Shown in pieces: positions 28,672 through 37,568 of a stretch of 64,000 nucleotides of DNA. Source of the stretch: Flabesymbios commensalis. Its lineage: Eukaryota > Annelida > Polychaeta > Terebellida > Flabelligeridae. Both the position numbers and the translations under genes were made by a program. Under the pieces are notes generated by a model. That model was not told where the DNA came from. It ran no database searches and saw nothing but the letters and a program-made list of their open reading frames with translations. Each line of letters starts with the position of its first letter. The stretch's first letter is position 1. The stretch spans positions 1 to 64,000 of the forward strand of contig CAXHKU010000905.1 of assembly GCA_964017125.1 (NCBI GenBank). The letters are read 5' to 3'.

Positions 28672-29210
28672 CGCCCTCGCCACACAGTCGTTCGTCCTCG
28701 CCACACGGTCGTTCGTCCTCGCCACACAGTCGTTCGTCCTCGCCACACGGTCGTTCGTCCTCGCCACACCGTCGTTCGTCCTCGCCACACCGTCGTTTGT
28801 CCTCGCCACACCGTCGTTCGTCCTCGCCACACAGTCGCTCGTCCTCGCCACACCGTCGTTCGTCCTCGCCACACGGTCGTTCGTCCTCGCCACACGGTCG
28901 TTCGTCCTCGCCACACAGTCGTTCGTCCTCGCCACACGGTCGTTCGTCCTCGCCACACCGTCGTTCGTCCTCCCCACACGGTCGTTCGTCCTCGCCACAC
29001 CGTCATTCGTCCTCGCCACACGGTCGTTCGTCCTCGCCACACAGTCGTTCGTCCTCGCCACACGGTCGTTCGTCCTCGCCACACCGTCGTTCGTCCTCGC
29101 CACACGGTCGTTCGTCCTCGCCACACCGTCGTTCGTCCTCGCCACACGGTCGTTCGTCCTCGCCACACCGTTGTTCGTCCTCGCCACACCACCGTTCGTC
29201 CTCGCCAGAG
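28672..29210. repeat. 21-bp minisatellite of the left foldback arm (~26 units)
   Basis: The unit is CGCCACACNGTCGTTCGTCCT, with N being A, G or C in different units, giving about 25.7 units. One odd unit at 28971 reads CTCCCC instead of CTCGCC. Because 21 is divisible by three and no unit contains a stop, several frames on both strands stay open. The heptapeptide-repeat frames here are by-products, not genes. Confidence 0.95.
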
Positions 29211-29345
29211 TAATGTTCTCCCCTACCTGGCCCAATGTTTGCCCCTGCCAGGGCCAACGTTCGTCCTTGCCAGAGTAATGTTTTCCCCTGCCTGGTCCAA
29301 TGTTCTCCCCTGCCTGAGTCTAGTTCTCCCCTGCCCCCTGCCAGG
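29205..29345. repeat. Degenerate 66-bp repeat at the minisatellite inner edge
   Basis: GCCAGAGTAATGTTCTCCCC at 29205 and GCCAGAGTAATGTTTTCCCC at 29270 begin two degenerate copies of a ~65-66-bp unit rich in CCCCTGCCTGG and CCAATGTT. A third partial copy follows. The same sequence occurs inverted at about 31020-31160 in the right arm. Confidence 0.75.
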
Positions 29346-29653
29346 CCAAATGTTTGTCACAGCCAGGCGCTGTTGATATCTTATAGCGGGGGCGAGCGAC
29401 GTCCAGCGGGGGCGAACGTAAAGGGCGATAATGAAGGTAGGTTCGCGGTCAAATTATCTCTCATTTTTAGACCGCGTTCAATAAACACACGTGCTGCAGA
29501 TTATCTTTATTAATATCAACAGAGTCCGCTGATTTATTACTTTCATTCTACGGTCTAACTGACATTAGGCCTAAGCTTGGCCTCGGTGAGTATAAAATGT
29601 GTCATTGTTATGATATTATGAGTAGGAGTTATTAATTAATTATATATAGGCCT
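29211..29653 (+). repeat. Inner inverted-repeat domain, left arm
   Basis: This runs from the minisatellite edge through GTTGATATCTTATAGCGGG, TTCGCGGTCAAATTATCTC and GGCCTCGGTGAGTATAAAAT to TATATATAGGCCT. The reverse complement lies at 30714-31154 with near-perfect identity (one clear difference, CTACGGTC against CTACGGAC). GAGTATAAAATG could act as a TATA-like box, but nothing downstream supports a transcript. Confidence 0.9.
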
Positions 29654-30713
29654 CTATATATATATATAAATTGTTTGCGTTTTCCTCGTCTCAGAATAAC
29701 CATGAGTAACCATGAATAACCATGAATGCCATAGGCATGATAGGGGCCTACCAGCCTACCTATTGTCTGTAGGCCCTATTGGCCTAGACTCTGGGCCTAT
29801 ACCATGTTTTTACAGCGCTTAAATTTATAACAAAGACTATAGGCCTACACATCAATTACGCAAAGATCTAGCCCTACCATTAAAATGTACATTTTTAATT
29901 TCAACTAAAAAATAGGCCTACGTTATTTACTTCAGTCTGAGCATTCGTGCCGCTAATCTCTTGGCAATTACAGACTAAAATATAATATAACTTTTTTATA
30001 TTGACGATTTTTCTGAAAAAAGACGCCTACATTTCATAATTATTCGAGCATAGACGTTTAATAGAGTAAATAGCCTAGTTATTGCTAAGAAATATGGGAT
30101 CACAAATTTCGTGATTCATAAGAACGGAATGGTGTGAAGTGCTTTTAACATCATTGTTATTATGCACCTACATCTTGATACCAAAATGAATTTATAAAAC
30201 TTCTTAAACGCATAGCATTATTTCACGATATTATCTATCTATATCAATCAATTAAGTTGTGAGCGTCAAAGCGTGCAAAGTTTAGCAGCGTTACGTCATC
30301 AAAGTGGCCTCCCCCACACACGAAAGTCAATTTACCATCGTTTGCTAAATGCTGGTACTGCATCGTAGACGGTGTGCCAGCAATAAACCAACATTGACTA
30401 CGTTGACTATCCTATTGTATATCGGAATAAGACAAAGGGACTTATAATCAGAAAATATTCAAAATTCATGAGAACCCATAATGACCCGATCACCCCACCC
30501 TCTCGTCATCATCTGTACATCATTGATTTCATCACTGTTTTCGTAAAGCCACCTAAATGCCCATTTGTGCCTAAAAGTGATGTTAAACCTATTTTACTGG
30601 TACTTAAATCGAGATAAAGTATAAAACTACAGGTTATTTAGCCATTCAATCCGCTTGATCAGTGTGAGTAGGCAGTTTATCACAGCTCTAAGTGTTTTTT
30701 TTAAATAAGAAAT
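29654..30713. other. Foldback central region, no gene seen
   Basis: About 1.06 kb of single-copy, AT-rich sequence lies between the two arms. No frame of meaningful length or recognisable protein motif is present on either strand. The first 300 bp is unusually rich in AGGCCT and GGCCTA strings (29745-29950). A short hairpin-family fragment (GTGCCAGCAATAAACCAAC) lies near 30374. Confidence 0.7.
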
Positions 30714-31390
30714 ATAGGCCTATATATAATTAATTAATAACTCCTACTCATAATATCATAACAATGACACATTTTATACTCACCGAGGCCAAGCTTAGGC
30801 CTAATGTCAGTTAGTCCGTAGAATGAAAGTAATAAATCAGCGGACTCTGTTGATATTAATAAAGATAATCTGCAGCACGTGTGTTTATTGAACGCGGTCT
30901 AAAAATGAGAGATAATTTGACCGCGAACCTACCTTCATTATCGCCCTTTACGTTCGCCCCCGCTGGACGTCGCTCGCCCCCGCTATAAGATATCAACAGC
31001 GCCTGGCTGTGACAAACATTTGGCCTGGCAGGGGCAGGGGAGAACATGACTCAGGCAGGGGAGAACATTGGACCAGGCAGGGGAAAACATTACTCTGGCT
31101 AGGACGAACGTTGGCCCTGGCAGGGGCAAACATTGGGCCAGGTAGGGGAGAACATTACTCTGGCGAGGACGAACGGTGGTGTGGCGAGGACGAACGACTG
31201 TGTGGCGAGGACGAACGACGGTGTGGCGAGGACGAACGATCGTGTGGCGAGGACGAACGACTGTGTGGCGAGGACGAACGACCGTGTGGCGAGGACGAAC
31301 GACTGTGTGGCGAGGGCGAACGACCGTGTGGCGAGGGCGTACATCTAAATCACACAAGAAGGAGATAATGTCCCTTTTGAGCTTTCATAG
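30714..31390 (-). repeat. Right arm of the foldback element
   Basis: This is the inverted copy of the left arm: inner domain 30714-31154, then only about 8.6 units of the 21-bp minisatellite (31161-31340), then the terminal 50 bp ending in GAGCTTTCATAG. The minisatellite is roughly one third as long as on the left, so the arms have changed length independently while the unique parts stayed nearly identical. Confidence 0.92.
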
Positions 31391-31470
31391 TTTACAGATC
31401 AGTATTTTCTCTCCTTATTCCGTCTGTGTGCCTACTTTTAAGCCTCCCTGGTGGTCGCATAACCTCAAAT

Positions 31471-31883
31471 TATACTCGCCGTTAAATTAAAAATTAACAA
31501 CCAGGATCGCGTGATTTTCGGCAATTCCCCCGTCAATATTGAACCGATTTCCTTGAAATTTTGCATAGGTCATTTTCTATTTAAATCCTAATAGAAGTAA
31601 AAATTAGCAGAATTATATTTATTATTTAAAAAGTTACACCATTTTGCCATGTAATAAAATTTCCGAAATAGTTTAATGGGGTATAGAAGGACGTCGTAAT
31701 TGCAATCTACTACATGTCAAATTGTCTCATATTTGAAATACGCTATATAATTTTCAGGCCTGTTAGGATTTAAATTGAAAATGGCCTTTGCTAAATTTCA
31801 AGGAAATCGGTTCAAAATTGACGAAGAAATCGCGGAAAATCATGCGATCCTGGTTGATTATTTATAATTTGACGGTGAGTATA
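31471..31883. mobile_element. 412-bp palindromic MITE, copy A
   Basis: The sequence folds on itself. TATACTCGCCGTTAAATT at the left pairs with AATTTGACGGTGAGTATA at the right. GGATCGCGTGATTTTCGGC pairs with CGGAAAATCATGCGATCC, and further arms meet near 31677. Each arm is about 200 bp with mismatches. A second copy sits at 40693. No coding capacity is seen. It is a MITE of unknown superfamily; it could also be an internal part of a larger element. Confidence 0.75.
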
Positions 31884-31994
31884 GGCTATGTCTGTGGTTG
31901 CTACAAGCAACATGAATTTGACTTAACTATTAAAGCGCTGAAGACATTTTGTGTAAACCATGGGTTTTTTCAATCTGATTTTATTTTTTTATGC

Positions 31995-32312
31995 TAGCTC
32001 CTTGATATGTCCATAATATGCCAACAATTTCATAGACTAGAATTGTTTTTTTTAATTTTGTGTTGCGCATTTGACAGTTAAGCGAGAAATAAGGGCGAAA
32101 TTAAATTTCGAATAAGCATGTCCAAAATAAGAAATGCGGGAATACATGATAAGCGGGGACTTCGACACACTTGCTACGTTGCCACAGCAGCCCAAAATTG
32201 AAAAGACTTCTGCAAGTAGAGGTTATTAACATGTTCACATATTATGGCCATATTAAGACGCAGAAATAAAAATATTGATTTTTGACGAATTTAGCTTCAT
32301 TGTGTCGTTTCA
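31995..32312. mobile_element. CATAGACTAG MITE (family F4), copy in duplication A
   Basis: Diverged member of the family seen intact at 39186 and 57848. Shared landmarks are CATAGACTAGAATTG, GCGCATTTGACAGTTAAG, ATGTCCAAAATAAGAAAT and CATATTAAGACG near the far end. Its counterpart in copy B is 41612-41945, so it predates the duplication. Confidence 0.6.
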
Positions 32313-32974
32313 ACGTCGCGTTTTATTAAAATTTGGCATCGTTGTCCATGTTACGTCATAGGTACAGTTTTGTTCTGACGTCATATTTGACAGGTGACAA
32401 TGAGAACTGAAAACACAATATCGGAAAAACAAAACGTATATCTTAAAATCGTTTTTATCCCTCCTATTTACCGATTTCGTTTTTTTTTCCAGTTTATTAA
32501 CACATCAAATACCAGCTGTTGGCCATATTAAAGATTACACGTGTCATAAATCAACAATATTTCTAAATCGTTTACCTCCATTTGTACAAATCTGAATAAT
32601 TATAGCCCGCTTGAAGTTGAGGATCGCGTTTCTAGCCATTCTCAACGAATTGATTGTGTGGGCTGGAAAATGTCACTGAAAGCGAATAATCACATAATAA
32701 TCTATTATTCAAATAATTTGCTAATAAGCAATCAAATACTCTCTTTGCAACGAGAGCCTGTGCTAAATGTATTGCATTCAACTTTATTAGCTTAAATCTA
32801 AACGGCAAAGCTAAATAATATATAACGTGGTAAATGATGTGAATGTACTGGTTAAAGTTATCAGCCCACCACCTAATTTTACCCAACTTTAAACCTTATC
32901 AGTCGCATCTATAGTTATCATTTTTATTTGTTATTGTTGAAATACTTTGATATGATATAGGTATAAAGTGTGAA
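32313..32974. other. AT-rich duplicated sequence, no gene
   Basis: Shared with 41946-42623. It holds a possible hairpin fragment (CGCTTGAAGTTGAGGATCGCG near 32610) related to the stem of other MITEs here. A frame at 32632-32886 on the minus strand is not maintained as protein in the other copy, so it is not taken as a gene. Confidence 0.6.
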
Positions 32975-33117
32975 ACACACCAACGCGACGTCCCGCGTGA
33001 CTTCCCGCCGACGTTTGGGACATAGTTGTTTGAATTGTGGGCCAGCGCGTGCGACGCTGGCCCACAATTCAAACAACATGCTCCCTAACGTCGCGCGGGA
33101 CGTCGCGTTGGTGTGTA
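32975..33117. repeat. GC-rich 143-bp palindrome, copy A
   Basis: ACACACCAACGCGACGTCCC at the left pairs with GGGACGTCGCGTTGGTGTGT at the right. The apex is GTGGGCCAGCG / CGCTGGCCCAC around GTGCGA. GC content is far above the flanks. The right arm lacks about 12 bp present in copy B. Frames running through it are open on both strands only because it is self-complementary. Confidence 0.85.
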
Positions 33118-33187
33118 TCACGCTCAATGATATAAAAAATAAAAAATCAAATTAACCAACTATTAATATTAGACTTTTTTTGCAAAT

Positions 33188-34090
33188 ATGACTGAAACTA
33201 GGTGTTGGGCAATTAACTTTAGGATACTGGACTAAGCTTGTGGCCTATCTAGTAAGATAATGTGACACTTAAGCATACCGGCTGAGCAGCTAAGTTACTA
33301 CATACATGCACTTGTGAATCTTCTTTCATCAGGCTCCTAACCCTTTAGACCCCCAATGCGAAATGATGCATTAATGCATCATTTCGCATCTCTGAAGAAT
33401 GGCTTAATTTCCTGAAACCTGGTGGTTTTCGAACCAAAATTTCAAAATTTCATAGAACAAAATTTCATAGAACTTTTTTAAAATAGCAGTATAATTGTTC
33501 ATTTTTCACCCACTTTAAGTCATTTTCACCCACTACAAGTCGAGAATTGCTAAAGCAATTCGCGGCTTGTTGTGAATGAAGATGACAACGGGAAAGTCAG
33601 GCTTCAAAGGGTTATGTTAATCATCTGTTATCGACCCGCCATTTTGCAAGTAAAACTTAGAGTGCGTGATATTTATCGCATAGATAATAACAGTTTCATG
33701 TGGTGTGATAAAAAATAATTAAAATAATTTTCAACCTATTGAAAATAATAAGTTTTACATTATTAAACATCATTCCTATCATTATGTGAGAATCGTGCCG
33801 TTTTTGACCGTGATTTCATGTCCAACCATCCATCTAAATTAAACAATAATCAAATTATCCATGACTGAAACTAGGTGGTGGGCAAGTAACTTTAAGATAG
33901 ACTAAGCTTATGGCCTATCTAGTAAGATAATCTGAGACTTAAGCATACCGACTGAGCAGCTAAGTTACTACATACATGCACTTGTGAATCATCTTTCAGC
34001 AGGGTCTTAACCCTCTGCCTTACGATGCATTAAAGTATCATTTCGCATGTCTGAAGAATAGCTTAATTTACTGAAACCTGGTGGTTTTAG
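33188..34090 (+). repeat. 673-bp tandem duplication private to copy A
   Basis: ATGACTGAAACTAGGTG occurs at 33188 and 33861, followed by about 230 bp of matching sequence (CCTATCTAGTAAGATAAT, GAGCAGCTAAGTTACTACAT). Copy B has this only once (42848). The duplication therefore happened in copy A after the A/B split, or copy B lost a unit. Confidence 0.8.
33338..33614 (+). mobile_element. TTAACCCTTT-ended MITE (family F2), complete
   Basis: The ends are CTAACCCTTTAGAC and GGCTTCAAAGGGTTA. Inside are a perfect 32-bp palindrome (33357-33388), then a second hairpin, CACTACAAGTCGAGAATTG / CAATTCGCGGCTTGTTGTG (33531-33580). About 277 bp, non-coding. Near-TTAA flanks and CCC...GGG ends are typical of piggyBac-type elements, which insert at TTAA; the assignment is by termini only. 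Confidence 0.68.
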
Positions 34091-34215
34091 AACCAAAATT
34101 TTCATGGAACTGTTTAAAAAATAACAGTATAATTGTTCATTTGTCACCCACTTCAAGTCATTTTCATCCACTAGGCCTACAAGTCGAGCTTGACCTTAGC
34201 CCTTGAAGAGCTGAA
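34005..34215 (+). mobile_element. Family F2 MITE, partial
   Basis: Begins TTAACCCTCTGCC, then ACGATGCATTAAAGTATC, CTGAAACCTGGTGGTTTTAG and CACTTCAAGTCATTTTCATCC. It lacks the full closing arm. Equivalent to 42996-43160 in copy B. Confidence 0.55.
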
Positions 34216-34375
34216 ATATATTTATATGAACCATGAAGACCAAAAGGTCTATTTCATTCGAAATCGTCATAAATGTCTTAGCTAGGGCTTTCCGCTCCAC
34301 ATTATGAATATTTTAATTCTTTAAGTGCGTGGATTGACTTTAGACGTCAGATTCTGACGTTTACAGACGATACCA
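34199..34375 (-). mobile_element. Family F1 MITE (GACGTCAGA hairpin), copy A
   Basis: Read on the minus strand: hairpin GACGTCAGAATCTGACGTC-type core (TTTAGACGTCAGATTCTGAC here), then the conserved tail with CATTTATGACGATTTCG, CAAAATGAAAT-like text and TTTCAGCTCTTCAAGGG. Equivalent to 43160-43372. Confidence 0.65.
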
Positions 34376-34400
34376 GCAATGCCAGCAAAATGAGACGTTC

Positions 34401-35440
34401 ACCCAATTCTGATTCAATGTTGTGCCAGCGTAGAAGACGCTGGCCCGTCATTAAATCAGCATTGTATCAAATACTCTGACTTCACTGATCTCTCTCTAAT
34501 ACAACATCCCAGTCTTCACATAACCAGCTTTCTTAAGCCTCTATTTACCGAACTCGTCAGATGTTGGCGCTTCTACAGAAGCCATTGATCTGTTTCAGCC
34601 ATCCTGACATCAATCATTGTGTTATTTAATTTATTTGCAGTCAGCACGAAGCCATGACCAGACATTGTGACTATGCTGGGCTAATATTGGCCCAGTGTCT
34701 CAGATGATGGCCAGCTTTAGACATGTGTCGACGTTTCCTATTTGATTGGAATTCCTTATGGTCCATCGTTACTTCGAAAAAGGATAATATTACAGACACT
34801 TAGATTACAATAAGTTATAAAACAAAGCGTTATGGAACGAATAGTTTGTTTGATACAACTACAGATGTTACGCATTTTAGCAATAAAACCCCTTTATAAT
34901 TTGTTTTTAACTGGCCAGATTGTATAGTAACAGACATACAGATATTTCATTGACATAAAAAGTCATTGAAGACTTGTTTGTCATAGAAATGAGAGAGAGA
35001 TGTCCATGGCTATACCAGATGGTTAATTTGCTAAACAATGAGTAGTTATTTGACATACACGTATTTTTTACAAAGTAAGCTATCCATGTCAGATTGATTC
35101 CCTCACAGTCTCAATCTCCACCTTGCATAAACCAGCTACACATGCTAATATGTAAAGCCGCAGAAAGCCGTATAAATGGGGAGCAAAAGACACAGGGAAA
35201 CTAAGCCTAAGCCGCAGATAACCTCTTAAGACCTAAAGCTGTGTTAAACTGGACTAATGCATGACTATATGTCATGACTATATATCTCGCTTATTCTACG
35301 CTTTTTAACAGACTTGGCTTAACACATTTTGAGAATTAATTGCATACATTTAGCAAGTTTTGTTAGTTTTTTTGACTATATGTCATGACTATATCTCGCT
35401 TATAAATTATACGTTCTTTTCAAGCTCAGTTTAACACATT
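34401..35440. other. Duplicated AT-rich sequence, no gene
   Basis: Shared with 43855-44730. A minus-strand frame at 44248-44559 in copy B is interrupted by a length difference in copy A near 35100 (ACTGTGAGGG against ACTGTAAGTGAAGG), and several of its residues change. I therefore do not call it a gene. A fragment of the GGGCCAGC hairpin family lies at 34430 and 34665. Confidence 0.6.
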
Positions 35441-35462
35441 TTGATAAATAAATGCATAGGCC

Positions 35463-35652
35463 TACGTCTCTAGACATCAGATTCTGACCTCTAAAGTCGA
35501 TCCCCGTTATATATTCATGATGGCTGTAGAGCCGTAACACATAAGTATTGGAATGAAGCGGAAAGAGCTATTTAGGACATTCTTGATGATTTGAAATTAG
35601 AAATAACCTTTGGCCTCCATAGTTTATACACACATATTTCAGCGTCGGTGAT
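35463..35652 (+). mobile_element. Family F1 MITE, 5'-truncated, copy A
   Basis: Begins mid-hairpin (CTAGACATCAGATTCTGACC) and continues through CTAAAGTCGATCCCCG, ATGGCTGTAGAGCCGTAACA, GAATGAAGCGGAAAGAGC and TATTTCAGCGTCGG. The counterpart is 44732-44963 in copy B. Confidence 0.65.
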
Positions 35653-36101
35653 GCCTCATGGAATATACGATTCACATATGTAATGGGCAAATCAGAACAA
35701 TAATCATAGGCGATTTGGGATCGCGATGCAAATATTCACAAGTAGAAATATGGAGTCATATAAATCAGATTTATGTTCTGACGAGGGAGGCAGACAATTA
35801 GTAGTTCATCATTTATTACACATCGGATCACCTTAGAAGGACTCATAGACCGGCTTATGGTAACAGAAATCTGCAAATCTTAATCGGTTAATACATTATG
35901 GAAGCCTGTCGTGTTAATCACTATGAGGAAATCTCTCACTGAAGTAGAGGAGAATGATATATGATAATGTTGCCGTGTTTGAAATACTATATAAAACAAT
36001 TGCTGATTTACTACAAGTTTTTCTTAAATTTGCCATGAAGTGGAGAATAGATAGATAAGAAATGTCAATAAATATATTTAGAAATCCTTAATATATCGGG
36101 C

Positions 36102-36260
36102 TTAACCCCTCAGTGCGGGAACCAGCCTTAGACGTCAGAATCTGACGTCAAAAGGCGATTCCAGTGCCGAAAGAATAAAAAATATAATCGCCCATAACAT
36201 ATGCACTCAAATAAAGCATAAAGGCTAACTAAGATATTTATGATGATTTCTGGAAATATA
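36102..36260 (+). mobile_element. Family F1 MITE, copy A
   Basis: TTAACCCCTCAGTGCGGGAAC, then TTAGACGTCAGAATCTGACG as a near-perfect dyad, then GCCGAAAGAAT and the shared tail (CATAACATATGCACTCAAAT, GCTAACTAAGATATTTATG). The copy B counterpart at 45411 is broken by other sequence. Confidence 0.65.
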
Positions 36261-37172
36261 TGATGGATTAAGCGATCAGTAAATTACGTGTAGTTTAAGA
36301 TTAATGAAAACGGATCTCTCCCCGGACAGGTGGGATGTGTAAGAAAACAATAATCCTGCTATATCAGTGTCGGCTTCCAGGACACGGATAACTAACGTCT
36401 GTTTCCTTTTATCGTTATTTTAATGGCATATGGCATGATTATATCACAGAGTCATGTAGAATATCCGCCTTAATATCTATAGTAAAACATGCACCCTACA
36501 AAAAATTAATGTTATCATATCCGCAGTTTCTATCACTTTTATTTACACTATGAGATCATTGTGAAAAAAATTTGACATAAACTTCTGAAAAAAATAAAAA
36601 ATACATTATAAAACAAACAATTACATCATAGGAATACATTATGGCGCAATAACCATGTTCTGCAAATTTGGCAATTGTTTACGCTACACTTTCTTCAACA
36701 ACAAGACCGTACATACACAAATATCAATCTGTTATAACACTTTATGTCATGGTAAATCCTAAAATCCTAAAATTACATTTGATGCGTTTTTTTAATTGTT
36801 CATTTTACTGCTGAGGTATAGTCGGCTTAAATTATAGGAGAAATGAAATTGGTTATTGGACTTGAGAGGAGATTTAAACCTCATTCGTCATCGTAGACAT
36901 CTGAAAGACGTACTTTTTCAGTTTGACGGAATTTTGTTTGGACAAAGACCTTCTTTTTTCAGATTGACGAGATTTTGTTATGAATAATCTCAGATTATGC
37001 AGTTACAGACGGATTTACGATTCACATTCACAAAACGATATACATGTTAAAATCATAACACTGGGAGCGGGTGATTTACGTCGCTTTCTGCAGATGGCAA
37101 TATCGCGAAAAAGAAGGACGCTGCGAAGCTCTATCAAGCTCTAGCATGACCCAAAGTCCGTGCCTGAAATGT
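36261..37172. other. End of duplication A, no gene
   Basis: Matches 45701-46662. Readable homology includes GATCTCTCCCCGGACAGGTG, ATATCACAGAGTCATGTA and TTTAAACCTCATTCGTCATC. Homology ends around GTGCCTGAAATG. Nothing gene-like is conserved between the copies. Confidence 0.6.
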
Positions 37173-37261
37173 GCTAATTCGAAACTGTCTGAAGTTACAA
37201 TTGACATATTTTAATTTCATATGTTTGATATTATTATTGTATGTATTCGGCTGTGTATGAC

Positions 37262-37568
37262 GGATTGGAGTGATTACCACTCTGGTCAAAAAGTTGACGC
37301 TTTGGCTAAACTGGAAGCGCTCAGGCAGCACGTCAGGGTCGGTGGTTCGATCCCAATAACAGTTCTCCGGCTTGACCTGAGTACACAACACTGGGATGGG
37401 CTCCCGGTAAAAAGTAGGCAAGAGAAGGTAACCTGCTAATGGGTTGAATGCTGCTCGGTGGACATATATCTGAGAGGTAGTCAGTAGCCGGGTTGGTGGA
37501 CTTGAATGATTACCGCTCTGGTCATAATTATGTTTAATGCCAAATAAAACATTTGTGATTTGTGATTT
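37262..37568 (+). mobile_element. tRNA-derived SINE
   Basis: GGTGGTTCGATCCC (37341-37354) is a good tRNA-type B box. TTTGGCTAAACTGGAAGCGC, 41 bp upstream, resembles an A box, and the spacing is right for an internal RNA polymerase III promoter. A body of about 200 bp follows, ending in a TTTGTGA tandem tail (37550-37568). An 18-bp near-direct repeat, TGATTACCNCTCTGGTCA, occurs at 37271 and 37507 and may be internal. It lies in the spacer between duplications A and B. Confidence 0.6.

Larger units (their letters stand above)
26295..28972. repeat. 1339-bp tandem duplication containing satellite plus foldback end
   Basis: Block one (26295-27633) and block two (27634-28972) are near-identical direct copies. 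Each begins in satellite at CAGCCGATGG, carries the ACAACAGTTGAG marker (26323 and 27662), runs to ACATGGAAA, and then enters the foldback terminus CTATGAAAGCTC (27282 and 28621). The offset is 1339 bp for both markers. The junction at 27633/27634 joins minisatellite GTCGTTCGTCCTC directly to satellite CAGCCGATGG. Its counterpart, 27633 plus 1339, falls at 28972, exactly on the one odd CCTCCCC minisatellite unit. Confidence 0.92.
28621..31390. mobile_element. Foldback (TU-like) transposon with long inverted repeats
   Basis: The outer ends are perfect inverted copies, CTATGAAAGCTC... and ...GAGCTTTCATAG. Each arm has an outer 21-bp minisatellite and an inner unique part of about 441 bp. The left arm is 28621-29653, the right arm 30714-31390, and the centre is 29654-30713. 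Total length is 2770 bp. I see no transposase frame, so it appears non-autonomous. This layout of tandem repeats outside and a unique inner arm is that of the foldback class, namely sea urchin TU elements and Drosophila FB; the family link is by architecture only. No target-site duplication is visible: the left flank is satellite (ACATGGAAA) and the right flank (TTTACAGATCAG) belongs to a different repeat, so one side has been rearranged since insertion. Confidence 0.87.
31391..37172 (+). repeat. Segmental duplication copy A
   Basis: Homologous in direct orientation to 40611-46662, roughly 85-90% alike by eye. Anchors (A, B): TTTACAGAT (31391, 40611), the 412-bp palindromic element (31471, 40693), the GC-rich palindrome (32975, 42624), TAGACATGTGTCGACGTTTCC (34714, 44060) and GGGAGCGGGTGATTTACGTCG (37065, 46572). 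Copy A differs by an extra 673-bp tandem duplication at 33188 and by lacking the SINE of copy B. It begins exactly at the last base of the foldback element. No gene is recognisable. Confidence 0.88.

Noticed and set aside
27173-29278. Long open frames with heptapeptide repeats (for example 28653-29192 minus, 28667-29278 plus)
   Set aside because: They are open in many frames on both strands because the 21-bp repeat lacks stops and is divisible by three. This is a minisatellite by-product, and the same happens at 30983-31490.
32924-33155. Overlapping frames on both strands across the GC-rich palindrome (also 42573-42810)
   Set aside because: The two strands give nearly the same peptide because the DNA is self-complementary. 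The pattern follows the hairpin, not coding constraint.
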